Counted from the first letter of the stretch, positions 51,972-62,900 are shown. The stretch: DNA of 64,000 nucleotides from Pedobacter gandavensis (GCF_014172405.1 NZ_WNXC01000007.1:248001-312000), one strand, 5' to 3'. Translations and numbers: made by a program. The notes: generated by a model not told the origin, from the letters alone.

Positions 51972-52378
51972 TCCAGGGCAGGACGTTTCCTCCAGGTTTT
52001 CTTTGTGGAAACGCTCTGTTTGTCCTGTAGCCTTTTCCTGATCACCGATTTTGGTGTTTTGGTAGGCTTTCTTTTCTTTTGAATGTGCAGCGCAGATTTC
52101 AGCAGGGCGATCAGTTTCAGGATGGTTCTTTCTTTATTCATCAGCTGACTTCTATCTTCCTGTGAAACGACGTGGAGGTTTCCATCCTGATCGAGGCGAT
52201 TGGCTAATCTTTCCATTAATAACGATTGCTCTTCTTCGGTAAAAAAAACGGCGGAAGGAATGTGTAGAATAAGCTCAACTTTACTGGAAACCTTGTTTAC
52301 ATTTTGTCCGCCTTTACCTCCGCTTCGTGAGGTTTTAAAGGTGACTGCTTTAAGGATATCTTCTTTATTGGGTAACAT
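51968..52378 (-). CDS. arfB: Alternative ribosome-rescue factor / peptidyl-tRNA hydrolase ArfB
   Basis: A 136-residue release-factor-like hydrolase that frees ribosomes stalled without a stop codon. The catalytic GGQ (G23, G24, Q25 in SGGKGGQNVNKV) is followed by the small catalytic domain. A basic C-terminal tail (KRKPTKTPKSVIRKRL) would enter the mRNA channel. Length and tail fit ArfB (YaeJ) rather than full-length release factors. It is convergent with the LpxR-like gene and overlaps it by four bases. Confidence 0.93.
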   Translation of the reverse strand: MLPNKEDILKAVTFKTSRSGGKGGQNVNKVSSKVELILHIPSAVFFTEEEQSLLMERLANRLDQDGNLHVVSQEDRSQLMNKERTILKLIALLKSALHIQKKRKPTKTPKSVIRKRLQDKQSVSTKKTWRKRPALD

Positions 52379-52445
52379 ACCGGTAAAAGTAGCTAAAGAA
52401 AATCAGCCATTTTAAAAAAATTGAACCAACAATTCCTTAAAATAC

Positions 52446-52453
52446 TAACTTTG
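52446..52453 (+). promoter_or_regulatory. -7 element TAACTTTG of cmk, probable leaderless start
   Basis: A TAnnTTTG match ending six bases before the ATG at 52460. A TTG 22 bp upstream may be the -33 box. It argues against the longer frame beginning with TTG at 52421. Confidence 0.6.
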
Positions 52454-52459
52454 CCGGAT

Positions 52460-53140
52460 ATGAGGAAAAATCTGGTTGTAGCTATTGATGGCTACTCATC
52501 ATGTGGAAAAAGTACATTAGCGAAAGCATTGGCAAAGAAACTAGGTTTCATTTATATTGATAGCGGAGCGATGTATCGGGCGGTAACGCTTTATTTTATT
52601 CGCAATCACGTAGATATTAATGACCCTGAAGCTGTAAAAGACGCCTTACAACATATAGAACTGAACTTTCATTCGAGAGATTACCAGTCGCACATTACCT
52701 TAAACGGAGAAGAAGTATCAGAAGAAATCAGGCAGATGCCGGTTTCCGAAGCTGTAAGTGAAGTCTCTGCGAATAAATTTGTTCGCAAAGACATGGTAAA
52801 ACAACAGCAGCGTATGGGAAAGTCCAAAAACATTGTGATGGATGGCCGCGATATTGGCACCACTGTTTTCCCGGATGCGCAGGTAAAATTCTTCATGACT
52901 GCTGATCCAAAAATCAGAGCAGAGCGTCGTTTTAAAGAGATGCAAAGTAAAGGGGATACTTCTACCAGTTTAGAAGAAGTATTTGAAAATCTTGCACACC
53001 GTGATTATGCGGATACTACCCGCGTAGAAAGTCCATTGACTCGTGCAGAAGATGCAGTGATTCTTGACAATACAGAAATCACCGAAGCGCAGCAACTGGA
53101 ATTTGCCTTGGAACAGGTAAAACTTCATTTCCCGGAATAA
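52460..53140 (+). CDS. cmk: Cytidylate kinase
   Basis: A 226-residue CMP/dCMP kinase. The P-loop is GYSSCGKST (11-19); YIDSGAMYRAVT and MDGRDIGTTVFP are the nucleotide-binding signatures, and a lid with ERRF follows. I start it at the ATG at 52460, which gives the usual N-terminus directly before the P-loop strand. The upstream in-frame TTG would add 13 residues lying across the promoter. It is monocistronic, with a terminator about 105 bp downstream. Confidence 0.95.
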   Translation: MRKNLVVAIDGYSSCGKSTLAKALAKKLGFIYIDSGAMYRAVTLYFIRNHVDINDPEAVKDALQHIELNFHSRDYQSHITLNGEEVSEEIRQMPVSEAVSEVSANKFVRKDMVKQQQRMGKSKNIVMDGRDIGTTVFPDAQVKFFMTADPKIRAERRFKEMQSKGDTSTSLEEVFENLAHRDYADTTRVESPLTRAEDAVILDNTEITEAQQLEFALEQVKLHFPE

Positions 53141-53244
53141 GGGAATAGCTATTCTGAATCCGGCAAAGCAAAAATCGGGATCAGTAAAAATGACCAGAAT
53201 AACCTATTTATTTTAATTGACGAAGGTAATTATCACCAATACAG

Positions 53245-53267
53245 AAGGGCTTTTAGCCCTTTTTTTT
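53245..53267 (+). terminator. Intrinsic terminator downstream of cmk
   Basis: AAGGGC (53245-53250), five-base loop, GCCCTT (53256-53261), followed by a run of Ts. Confidence 0.85.
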
Positions 53268-53341
53268 GTCAATAATCAGTTACAAACTCTTTCTTAACCT
53301 AAACATTACAATTCCATGTTTTAACTCAAAAGAAGGTTTAA

Positions 53342-53368
53342 TACTTTTGTTTAACAAATTTGTCAAAC
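53342..53368 (+). promoter_or_regulatory. Promoter and operator of the tetR-RND efflux operon
   Basis: A -7 element TACTTTTG (53342-53349) is directly followed by the 20-bp near-perfect palindrome GTTTAACAAA / TTTGTCAAAC (53349-53368, one mismatched pair). The palindrome covers the probable transcription start and ends nine bases before the tetR ATG. It is the probable autorepression site. Confidence 0.7.
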
Positions 53369-53377
53369 TAAAAGTAT

Positions 53378-53965
53378 ATGTCAACTCGCGACACTGGTAC
53401 GGAACAATTAATTAAAGATACAGCCAAGCACTTATTTTTTGCGGAGGGTAAATTACATGCCACTACACAGGAAATTGCCGACGCTGCAGGAGTCAACCGC
53501 ACACTCGTAAATTATTACTTTCGCTCTCGCGACATCCTCTTTGATCAGGTGTTCACAGAAGCGCAGGAAGGCTTTGTCTGCACACTGGACGAAGTATTTG
53601 AATCCAAAATGCCTTTTAAAGAAAAGATCAGAAATCTAATTTCGGTATTCATTAAAGAAACGGCCCAATACCCTTTTCGTCAATTGTTCATCATTACAGA
53701 AATGAACAGAAATGTCGATATCCATGGCAAGAAATCCAGACATAAAAAAGTAAAGCTTTTTATGGAGGAAGTGGAGGATGAAATGAACAAAGGAACCTTA
53801 AAGAAAATGGACCCAAGACAGTTTATGCTAAATTTATTTTCTTTAATGGCACATCCATTCCTTACTGCACCACTCCATAAAGTGTTATTTGGCATGAATG
53901 ATGAAGAGTACGCGACTTTGATGGAGGACCGTAAACAACTGATCTACGAAACCATTTTCCCTTAA
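53378..53965 (+). CDS. TetR/AcrR-family repressor of the efflux operon
   Basis: A 195-residue regulator with an N-terminal helix-turn-helix (about 8-55; ATTQEIADAAGVNRTLVNYY) and a helical ligand-binding domain. It is first in an operon with an RND adaptor, pump and outer-membrane channel, the usual arrangement for a local repressor released by the pump's substrates. The palindrome over its transcription start is the expected binding site. The inducing ligand is unknown. Confidence 0.92.
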   Translation: MSTRDTGTEQLIKDTAKHLFFAEGKLHATTQEIADAAGVNRTLVNYYFRSRDILFDQVFTEAQEGFVCTLDEVFESKMPFKEKIRNLISVFIKETAQYPFRQLFIITEMNRNVDIHGKKSRHKKVKLFMEEVEDEMNKGTLKKMDPRQFMLNLFSLMAHPFLTAPLHKVLFGMNDEEYATLMEDRKQLIYETIFP

Positions 53966-54021
53966 ACAACACAAACATATTATTTCAGCTTAAAAAACAA
54001 AAAAGAACAATACCCATAAAA

Positions 54022-55188
54022 ATGAGATACACAATTCAATCACTATTATTGCTTCCTGCATTGATGATCATCAGTTCATGCGGAAACAGCGGATCAAAAC
54101 CAGGCGGCCCGGCAGGGGCAGCTCCTCAGATCAAAGAATACAAAGTATTAGCGTTGCAGCCACGTAGCGCAACGTTAAACACCGATTATCCTGCAAGTAT
54201 CCAGGGCCAGCAAAATATAGAAATCAGACCTAGAGTAGATGGGTATGTGGAGAAGATTTTTGTAGATGAAGGTTCTATTGTTAGAAAAGGACAGCCATTG
54301 TTCAAAATCAATGCCCCACAATTTGAGCAGGAAGTACGTACGGCTACAGCCAGCATCAAAGCTGCAGAAGCTGACGTTAGTGCTGCAAATATGGCGGTAA
54401 ATAAAGTAAAACCATTAGTAGAAAAGGACATCGTAAGTAAATACGAATTAGAGTCGGCACAATATACTTACCAGGCGAAATTAGCTGCACTGGCACAAGC
54501 AAAAGCAGCCTTATCTAATGCAAAAACCAATTTAGGTTACACTATGGTAACCAGTCCGGTTGACGGTGTAGTAGGTGCAATCCCCTTCCGTTTGGGAAGT
54601 TTGGTGAGCGGTAACAATGCCGAACCGCTAACTACCGTATCGAGTACTGGAAACGTTTATGCTTATTTTGCATTTAATGAAAAACTGTTGCTTGACTTCT
54701 TTAAAGACGATAAAGGATTGACGCTTGCTCAAAAGCTGGCAAAACTTCCTGAAGTTTCTTTGATTTTATCTGATGGTACATTGTATGACCAAAAAGGACG
54801 TATTCAAACCATCACCGGACAAATCAACACCACTACAGGTTCTGCAAATGTACGTGCGAGTTTCCCAAATCCTAAAGGATTGATCCGCAGCGGTAGCAGT
54901 GCAACAGTAAGAATTCCTGATGCCATTAAAGATGCGATTCTGGTTCCGCAAAGTGCAACTTTTGAACTACAGGACAAGCGTTTTGCAGTGGTAGTAGATA
55001 AAGATGGTAAAACGAAAAGCACGCCAATCACGGTCATGAAAAATACAGCAGGAACCTTCTTTGTTGTGAAAGATGGTCTAAAAGCAGGCGATAGAATCGT
55101 ATTAGAAGGCGTTGCCACTTTAAAAGACGACACTCAGATTAAAGTAGCTCCAACAAGTGAAGAAGTTGTTTACGCAGATTTAAAATAA
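54022..55188 (+). CDS. RND efflux periplasmic adaptor lipoprotein (AcrA/MexA-like)
   Basis: A 388-residue membrane-fusion protein. The lipobox ends IISSC (C20). A split lipoyl domain (GYVEKIFVDEGSIVRKGQPLF near 75-95), an alanine-rich helical hairpin (about 100-170), a beta-barrel and a membrane-proximal domain follow. It bridges the pump to the outer-membrane channel. It lies 56 bp after tetR and nine bases before the pump gene, completing a tetR-adaptor-pump-channel operon. Confidence 0.95.
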   Translation: MRYTIQSLLLLPALMIISSCGNSGSKPGGPAGAAPQIKEYKVLALQPRSATLNTDYPASIQGQQNIEIRPRVDGYVEKIFVDEGSIVRKGQPLFKINAPQFEQEVRTATASIKAAEADVSAANMAVNKVKPLVEKDIVSKYELESAQYTYQAKLAALAQAKAALSNAKTNLGYTMVTSPVDGVVGAIPFRLGSLVSGNNAEPLTTVSSTGNVYAYFAFNEKLLLDFFKDDKGLTLAQKLAKLPEVSLILSDGTLYDQKGRIQTITGQINTTTGSANVRASFPNPKGLIRSGSSATVRIPDAIKDAILVPQSATFELQDKRFAVVVDKDGKTKSTPITVMKNTAGTFFVVKDGLKAGDRIVLEGVATLKDDTQIKVAPTSEEVVYADLK

Positions 55189-55197
55189 GATCCATAT

Positions 55198-58100
55198 ATG
55201 TTTAAGATATTCATACAGCGCCCGGTGCTCTCCACAGTGATCTCTGTGATCATTGTGATCCTGGGACTATTAGGGCTGCTTGCACTGCCCATTTCACAAT
55301 ACCCCGACATTGCCCCTCCTACTGTGCAGGTATCTGCATCCTATACAGGTGCCAATGCCGATGTAGTACTTAAAAGCGTAATCATACCTCTGGAAGAGCA
55401 GATCAATGGTGTGGAAAACATGACTTACATGACTTCTACTGCCACAAATGATGGTTCTGCAAGTATTAACATTTTCTTTAAGGTAGGAACAGATCCCGAT
55501 TTAGCTGCCGTAAACGTGCAGAACAGGGTTTCCAGAGCCACCAGTTTATTACCTCAAGAGGTAACACAGGCTGGGGTTACTGTAACCAAGAGTCAGAGTA
55601 GTAATTTATTGATTTTCTCACTTTACAGTGATAATCCAGCATACGACCAGACCTTCTTACAAAATTATGCAAAGATCAACCTGGTACCAGCTATTCAAAG
55701 GGTAACCGGTGTAGGTAATGCGACAATTTTCGGATCAAAAGATTATTCGATGCGTATTTGGTTGAAACCAGATATGATGGCACAATACAGCTTGGTTCCT
55801 GCAGATATTTCGGCTGCATTAGCAGAGCAAAATATTGAAGCAGCACCAGGTAAATTTGGAGAGAACGGAGATGAGGCTTTTCAATATGTAATCAAATACA
55901 AAGGTAGGTTAACGAAGGCCACTGAATTTGAAAACATCGTGGTTAAATCAGCGGGCAATGGTCAGTTGTTGCGCCTAAAAGATGTAGCAAGAGTTGAACT
56001 TGGTTCTTTAAGCTATAGCTCTAACATTACCACCAATGGTAAACCATCCGTAGGTATGGCAATTAGCCAGACTCCGGGATCCAATGCAAGAGACGTAATT
56101 AATGAATCTAAAAAGATCATTGATTTAGCGGCTAAAGACTTCCCTAAAGGGGTAAATTACACCTACCTGGTGGATGTGAATGAAAATCTGGATGCTTCCA
56201 TTGAGAAGGTAGTACATACCCTTATTGAAGCCTTTATCCTGGTATTTATCGTCGTATTTATCTTCTTACAGGATTTCCGCTCTACCTTAATTCCTGCAAT
56301 TGCAGTACCGGTAGCGATTGTGGGTACCTTCTTCTTCTTAAACTTGTTTGGTTTTACGATCAACTTACTAACCCTGTTTGCCCTCGTCCTCGCCATTGGT
56401 ATTGTGGTGGATGATGCGATTGTGGTGGTAGAGGCCGTCCATGCCAAATTAGATCATGGCTATAAATCAGCCAGAAAAGCGACGATTGATGCGATGAGTG
56501 AGATTTCAGGAGCGATCATTTCGATTACCCTGGTGATGGCGGCTGTATTTATTCCAGTAACCTTTATTACAGGTTCTACAGGAGTATTCTATAAACAATT
56601 CGGTATTACACTTGCCATATCGATCATCTTATCTGCGGTGAATGCATTGACTTTAAGTCCGGCATTGTGTGCTTTATTACTGAAACCACATGCAGATGAC
56701 CATAAGCATCAAAGCTTTATCCAGCGTTTCTATACGGCGTTCAACGTATCATTTGACAATGTAACCAACAAATACAAAAAGTCTATCCAATTCCTTTCTG
56801 TTAAAAAATGGATTGTATTAGCTGCTATTGTATTATCCGCTGGAGCCTTGGTCTTCATGATGAAAACCACACCGTCTGCCTTTGTTCCTTCAGAAGATCA
56901 GGGAACCATTTTTGCCAATATCAGCTTACCGCCATCGGCATCTATGGAACGCTCAACGATCATCGCGAAGCAAGTAGACAGTCTGGCACACACCATTCCG
57001 GAAGTAAAAAACACCTTGCGTATTGTGGGACAAAACTTTACTGCTGGTCAGGGTAGTGCTTACAGTATGGTAATTTTGAAATTGAAAACATGGAGCGAAC
57101 GTGACCGTGGTATTCAAGAAATTATTGGCGAACTTTTCGCAAAAACAGCAGGTATCAGAGATGCGAGTATCTTCTTCATCTCCCCTCCTACGATCCAGGG
57201 ATTTGGACAGAGTGGTGGATTTGAGTTCCAGGTACAGGATAAAGGTGGACATACGGTTCAGGAATTATTCAAGGTAAACTCTGATTTCCTTGCCAATCTG
57301 GCTAAACGTCCGGAAATTCAATATGCAACCACTTCATTTAACCCGAACTTCCCACAATATATGTTGGATGTAAATCTGGAAAAATGTAAAGAAGCAGGAA
57401 TTACGGTTAACTCTGTGTTGAACACCTTACAAGGCTATTATGGTGGTTTGTATGCTTCAAACTTTAACCAGTTTGGTAAGCAATACCGCGTCATGATTCA
57501 GGCAGATGCCAATTACCGTAAAAATCCGGAAGGATTGAACAAAGTATTTGTTAGAAATAGCAAAGGGGAAATGGCGCCAATCACGGAATTCATCACCATG
57601 ACCAGAGTATATGGTCCGGAATCGATTTCGAGGTTCAACCTTTTCAGCTCTATTGCGGTTACTGGTGCACCAAATGCAGGCTACAGTTCTGGAGATGCGA
57701 TTAAAGCGATTCAGGAAGTTGCAAAAGAATCACTGCCAGCAGGTTATGGTTATGATTTCTCTGGACTTACCCGTGAGGAGTTGGCTTCTGGAAGTCAGAC
57801 GGTATTTATCTTTATTCTATGTCTGGTATTTGTTTACTTCCTATTGAGTGCGCAATATGAAAGTTATATCCTTCCATTTGCGGTAATCCTATCCATTCCA
57901 TTTGGTTTGGCGGGTGCTTATTTATTCTCAATCGTCTTTAAATTAAACAGTAGTATTTACCTTCAAATCTCTCTCATCATGCTGATTGGTCTATTGGCCA
58001 AGAATGGTATTTTGATTGTGGAGTTTGCGCTGGAAAGAAGACGTCAAGGACTGGACATCGTACAATCGGCGATTCAAGGTGCTGTGGCACGTTTCAGACC

Positions 58101-58374
58101 GATCTTGATGACTTCATTTGCCTTCATCTTTGGATTGGTTCCATTGATGTTCTCTACCGGTGCAGGTGCCGTAGGTAATAAGTCTATTGGTACAGGTGCT
58201 GTAGGTGGTATGCTTATCGGAACAATATTAGGGGTATTTGTGATTCCGGTATTGTTCATCATTTTCCAAAGTTTACAGGAAAAAATCAGCGGTCCATTAC
58301 ATTTAAAGACTTATGACGATGATGACGAAGATGCCATTGATCCGACTAAAGCTAAAAAAGCACCGCAGCATTAA
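55198..58374 (+). CDS. RND multidrug efflux pump, HAE-1 family (AcrB/MexB-like)
   Basis: A 1058-residue proton-driven inner-membrane transporter. It has 12 transmembrane helices with two large periplasmic loops. The proton-relay pair D405/D406 in GIVVDDAIVVVEAV lies in TM4. It starts FKIFIQRPVLSTVISVIIV, and the sequence SQYPDIAPP is typical of the HAE-1 branch that handles hydrophobic drugs. It sits between the adaptor and channel genes with 9- and 21-bp gaps. The tail is acidic (DDDDEDAID). Substrates are unknown. Confidence 0.96.
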   Translation: MFKIFIQRPVLSTVISVIIVILGLLGLLALPISQYPDIAPPTVQVSASYTGANADVVLKSVIIPLEEQINGVENMTYMTSTATNDGSASINIFFKVGTDPDLAAVNVQNRVSRATSLLPQEVTQAGVTVTKSQSSNLLIFSLYSDNPAYDQTFLQNYAKINLVPAIQRVTGVGNATIFGSKDYSMRIWLKPDMMAQYSLVPADISAALAEQNIEAAPGKFGENGDEAFQYVIKYKGRLTKATEFENIVVKSAGNGQLLRLKDVARVELGSLSYSSNITTNGKPSVGMAISQTPGSNARDVINESKKIIDLAAKDFPKGVNYTYLVDVNENLDASIEKVVHTLIEAFILVFIVVFIFLQDFRSTLIPAIAVPVAIVGTFFFLNLFGFTINLLTLFALVLAIGIVVDDAIVVVEAVHAKLDHGYKSARKATIDAMSEISGAIISITLVMAAVFIPVTFITGSTGVFYKQFGITLAISIILSAVNALTLSPALCALLLKPHADDHKHQSFIQRFYTAFNVSFDNVTNKYKKSIQFLSVKKWIVLAAIVLSAGALVFMMKTTPSAFVPSEDQGTIFANISLPPSASMERSTIIAKQVDSLAHTIPEVKNTLRIVGQNFTAGQGSAYSMVILKLKTWSERDRGIQEIIGELFAKTAGIRDASIFFISPPTIQGFGQSGGFEFQVQDKGGHTVQELFKVNSDFLANLAKRPEIQYATTSFNPNFPQYMLDVNLEKCKEAGITVNSVLNTLQGYYGGLYASNFNQFGKQYRVMIQADANYRKNPEGLNKVFVRNSKGEMAPITEFITMTRVYGPESISRFNLFSSIAVTGAPNAGYSSGDAIKAIQEVAKESLPAGYGYDFSGLTREELASGSQTVFIFILCLVFVYFLLSAQYESYILPFAVILSIPFGLAGAYLFSIVFKLNSSIYLQISLIMLIGLLAKNGILIVEFALERRRQGLDIVQSAIQGAVARFRPILMTSFAFIFGLVPLMFSTGAGAVGNKSIGTGAVGGMLIGTILGVFVIPVLFIIFQSLQEKISGPLHLKTYDDDDEDAIDPTKAKKAPQH

Positions 58375-58395
58375 TTCATTTATTAAAGAGAAACG

Positions 58396-59802
58396 ATGAT
58401 TTTATCCTATAAAAAACAGATGTTAACCCTTGCACTAGCGGCTACCGTTTTTGCCTCCTGCAGGGTGACTAAACCTTACGAACGTCCGGAGTTAAAAACG
58501 ATGGGATTGTTTCGTGAGCAAACGTCAACAGACAGCACAACCATGGCGAATACGCCATGGCAAAGTGTTTTTGCTGATCCTCAATTGTCGGGATTGATCC
58601 AGGAAGGCCTGGATCAAAATCTGGACTTGAAAAATGCGGTTCAGAATATTGTACAGTCGAAAGCAACCTTACAACAAAGTAAGGCAGCCTTCTTCCCTAC
58701 GCTTACTGCTGATGTAAACGCATCCAGAAATAAGCAGTCGCAGGCTGGATTGAACTTTCCTCCGGGAATCAATATCAATACGCTAACCAATTCTTTTAAA
58801 GCGCAATTGAGCACCAGTTGGGAAGCCGATATCTGGGGTAAACTGAGCAGCACAAAAAGAGCGGCATTAGCGGCTTATTTCCAAACGGATGCGGCAAAAA
58901 GAGCAATACAAACACAACTGATTGCTGATATTGCCAATAACTACTATTCATTACTTGCATTAGACAGCCAGTTGGAAATTACCCAACAAACTTTGAAAAG
59001 CAGAATCACTGGTGTAGAAACCATGAAGCATCTAAAAGAGGGTGCCGTAGTTAATGGTGCTGCAGTTGTGCAAAGTGAGGCTAGCAGATATGCCACAGAA
59101 GTAACGATTCCAGATTTAAAAAGAACGATCAGAGAGACAGAAAATGCCTTAAATATCCTATTGGCAAGAGCGCCAGGACCAATTGGCCGCGGTAAGCTGA
59201 GCAATCAGAATCCGACCAACGACTTAAAAATTGGTGTACCTACGCAATTGTTGGAAAACAGACCGGATGTACAAAGTGCTGAATTTGCTTTCAGATCTGC
59301 ATTCGAGAATACGAATCTTGCCCGTACTTATTTCTATCCTTCCTTGACCATTACGGCTACTGGTGGATTGTCAAGTTTGGACCTTAAAGACTTCTTCGAC
59401 AAATCTGTCTTTTACAATTTAGTAGGTGGATTAACACAACCAATCTTCAATAAAGGTTTGAACAAAGCCCGATTAATCACTGCAAAATCCGCTCAGGAGC
59501 AAGCTGTCAACAGCTTCCAGAAGACACTTTTGGTAGCAGGAAAAGAAGTATCTGATGCTTTATACACTTACCAGACTGCGGTTGAAAAAGAAGATGCCCG
59601 TGCAAAACAAATTGCTGCTTTACAAAAAGCAGTAGAATATACTCAGGAATTATTGAGATACAGTTCAGCAACAAACTATACAGATGTGTTGACTTCAGAG
59701 CAAAGCTTACTTGCAGCACAATTGAGTGGTGTTAATGATCGCTTGCAAAAACTTCAATCTGTAGTGAATCTATACAGAGCATTAGGTGGTGGCTGGAAAT
59801 AA
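58396..59802 (+). CDS. TolC/OprM-like outer-membrane efflux channel lipoprotein
   Basis: A 468-residue NodT-family outer-membrane factor. The lipobox ends FASC (C22). Two OEP repeats of long coiled helices separated by barrel strands are seen, with the typical SWEADIWGKL segment near 142-151. It forms the exit duct for the RND pump encoded just upstream. It is last in the operon and is followed by a strong terminator shared with the convergent second RND pump. Confidence 0.94.
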   Translation: MILSYKKQMLTLALAATVFASCRVTKPYERPELKTMGLFREQTSTDSTTMANTPWQSVFADPQLSGLIQEGLDQNLDLKNAVQNIVQSKATLQQSKAAFFPTLTADVNASRNKQSQAGLNFPPGININTLTNSFKAQLSTSWEADIWGKLSSTKRAALAAYFQTDAAKRAIQTQLIADIANNYYSLLALDSQLEITQQTLKSRITGVETMKHLKEGAVVNGAAVVQSEASRYATEVTIPDLKRTIRETENALNILLARAPGPIGRGKLSNQNPTNDLKIGVPTQLLENRPDVQSAEFAFRSAFENTNLARTYFYPSLTITATGGLSSLDLKDFFDKSVFYNLVGGLTQPIFNKGLNKARLITAKSAQEQAVNSFQKTLLVAGKEVSDALYTYQTAVEKEDARAKQIAALQKAVEYTQELLRYSSATNYTDVLTSEQSLLAAQLSGVNDRLQKLQSVVNLYRALGGGWK

Positions 59803-59850
59803 CCAGTATTAACTCCTCCTCTTCTTATCAAAGAAAAGGTCAATTCATTA

Positions 59851-59880
59851 AAATGCCCCCATATTTTTGGGGGCATTTTT
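59851..59880. terminator. Bidirectional terminator between the two RND operons
   Basis: AAATGCCCCC (59851-59860) and GGGGGCATTT (59869-59878), 10-bp perfect stem, with Ts on the right and As on the left. Confidence 0.9.
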
Positions 59881-59903
59881 AGTATAAATGAATCTTATTT
59901 GGG

Positions 59904-62900
59904 TTAATCATCTTCCGCGTGTAAGGTGTTTTTATGATCTTCTGGTTTATAGGATGCCTGCAATTCGGCGAGTTTTTTCTTGCCATAGGCCAACCTGGTA
60001 ATCAACACGAACAATACAGGTACGATAAACAATGCGAGTAATGTTGCTGACAACATCCCGGCAGCTACCGTCCAGCCAATCGTTTGACGAGAAACCGCAC
60101 CAGCACCTGCAGACAAAATCAGAGGAATTACCCCTAAGATGAATGCCAGCGAGGTCATAATGATTGGTCTGAGCCTTAATCTAACCGCTTCAATTGTTGC
60201 AGCGATCAACTCCATCCCCCAGTCTACCCTTTCCTTTGCAAATTCTACAATCAGAATCGCATTCTTTGCAGATAAACCGATCAGCGTAATCAATCCGACC
60301 TGGGCATAAATATTATTATCGAGTTTTGGCAGGAAGCTTAAAGCCAGGATCGCACCAAAAAGACCCAGCGGTACTGATAGCAAAATCGAAAAAGGAACAG
60401 ACCAGCTTTCATACAAGGCTGCAAGGAGTAGAAACACAAAGACAATGATCAAAGTAAAAATAAGTGTCGTACTATTTCCAGCTTCTGTTTCTTCCAGACT
60501 CAGTCCGGAGAAATCATATGCATAATTGGCGGGTAATGTTTGGGCAGCGACTTCCTGTAATGCCTTTAAAGCATCTCCGGAACTGCTACCTGGTTTTGCA
60601 GCCCCACCGATCTCTACTGATCTGAAAAGGTTGTAGTGATTAATAATAGAAGCATTTTCTATCACCTGATAAGAAACCAATGAACTCAGTGGCACGGAAA
60701 CACCCTGCGCATTCATGACCCTCAAGTGTTTCATATTTTCAATGTTTGCCCGATAATTTGTATCTGCCTGACTCACTACACGGAAATTCCTTCCATACTT
60801 AGTGAAATCATTAATATAACTACTACCTAGATAAGCTGATATCGTACTGTAAACTGCGCCAATAGAAACGCCCATTTTCTTTGCCTGATCCCGATCTACA
60901 TGCACCTTATAATTTGGTGTTCTTGAATTGAACAAGGTGTAAGCCATACCAATTTCCGGGCGTTGATTTGCAGCAGCAAGGAATTTGCCCACATTTGCTT
61001 CAAACTCTTTGATGTCTCCACTTTGCTTCTCTTGAATCTGCAGCGTAAACCCACCACTGATCCCCAATCCCGGGATTGCCGGTGGAGAAACAACCAGGAT
61101 ACTTCCGTCTTTATCACCACCAAAGGATTTGCTTAAACCCGCCATAATCGTGCTCACATCCTTTTTCCGATCACCCCAATTTTTAAGCTGTACAAAGAAA
61201 GTACCGGCATTAGATTTAAAAGACCTATTCAAGATATTGATTCCACTGATAGAGGTGATGTTCTCTACCTCAGGATTATTATTCCGAACACTGTCTGTTA
61301 TCCGCTTAATAAACGCATCTGTACGTACAGAAGAAGCCCCTTCAGGTAATGTTGCACCTACTAAAAAGATACCGGCATCCTCATTGGGGATAAAACCTGT
61401 AGGCTTTTTCATAAATAGGCCCCCTGTTCCAAGGTAAATACAAACCAGGATAATCATGACTAAGGGAATCGCCTTTAATGCTTTTTTAACACCCATAGAA
61501 TAATTATGGGTCACACCGGCAAACCATTTATTGAACTTAAAGAAGAATTTATTCAGTCCTTTTGAGTCTTTATTTAAATTCATTGGTGTCAATAAAATCG
61601 AGCACAATGCAGGAGTAAGAGAAAGTGCGATAAATGCAGAAATCAATACCGAAACCGCAATGGTGATCGCAAATTGCTGATACAGCAATCCAACCATGCC
61701 CGGAATAAATCCTACGGGGATAAATACGGCTGCTAAAATTAAGGCGATGGCGATTACGGGCGCGGTAATGTCGCTCATCGCTCTTCTAGTGGCTTCTGGC
61801 GCAGACAAGCCGTCATGATCCATATAATGCTGTACAGCCTCAACCACAACAATCGCATCATCTACCACAATTCCAATCGCGAGAACAAATCCAAACATCG
61901 TCAATACGTTGATAGAGAAGCCAAAGAAAGTAAAAAAGATAAACGTACCGATAACAGAAACCGGGATGGCCAACACCGGGATTAGTGTTGCTCTCCAGCT
62001 TTGCAGGAAGAAAAATACCACCAGGGTCACCAACACGAGTGCTTCAATCAAAGTGTGTACCACTCCCTCAATGGACAACTTTACTACGGTAACTGTTTCG
62101 TAAGGAACCGTATAATCCAAATCTTTCGGGAAGGATTTCTTTAATTCCTTCAGGGCATTTTGAATACCCTCAGCGGTTTGCACTGCATTTCCTCCAGGGG
62201 TTTGATTGATCATCATTAGAGAGGCCACTTTTCCATTCACTTTAGAGTTGATGGCATAATTAAAGGCTCCTAATTCCACTCTTGCTACATCTTTCAAAAA
62301 AACTACGGAACCATCAGCTCCGGTTTTGATCACAATGTTATTAAACTGATCTACGGTGTTCAGGTCACCATCAAGGATCACAGAAAACTCGAATGTCTGT
62401 GCATCATGTTGTGGTGGAGCCCCTACACTTCCACCGGGAATCCGGGTATTTTGCTCCTGTACAGCTGCAGAAACTGCTGCCGGTGTTAAGCCGTAGTTGG
62501 CCAGTTTATTGGCATCCAACCAGATCCGCATACTAAATGGCTGACCAAAAGCCTGCACATCACCAACCCCCTTAACACGCAATAACGCATCTTTTACATA
62601 GAGGTTGACATAATTGGAAATAAATTTATCATCATAAGTTCCATTTGGAGAGTACAAACCCACCACCATTAAAATATCATTATTTGCTTTTTTGGTGGTG
62701 ACCCCTAAGCGGGTAACGGCCTCTGGCAAGGAAGGTTCTGCGATACCTACCCTATTCTGTACATCTAATGCCGCGATATCAATATTGGTACCTACATCAA
62801 AGGTGACAGTAATAGAGGAACGCCCATCGGAGGTACTGTTTGAGGATAAATACTTCATCCCAGGCGTACCATTGATCTGACTTTCTATTGGGGTGGTCAC

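Noticed and set aside
52421..52459. TTG start of cmk 13 codons upstream
   Set aside because: The extra codons span a -7 element at 52446-52453. The ATG at 52460 gives the usual cytidylate kinase N-terminus.
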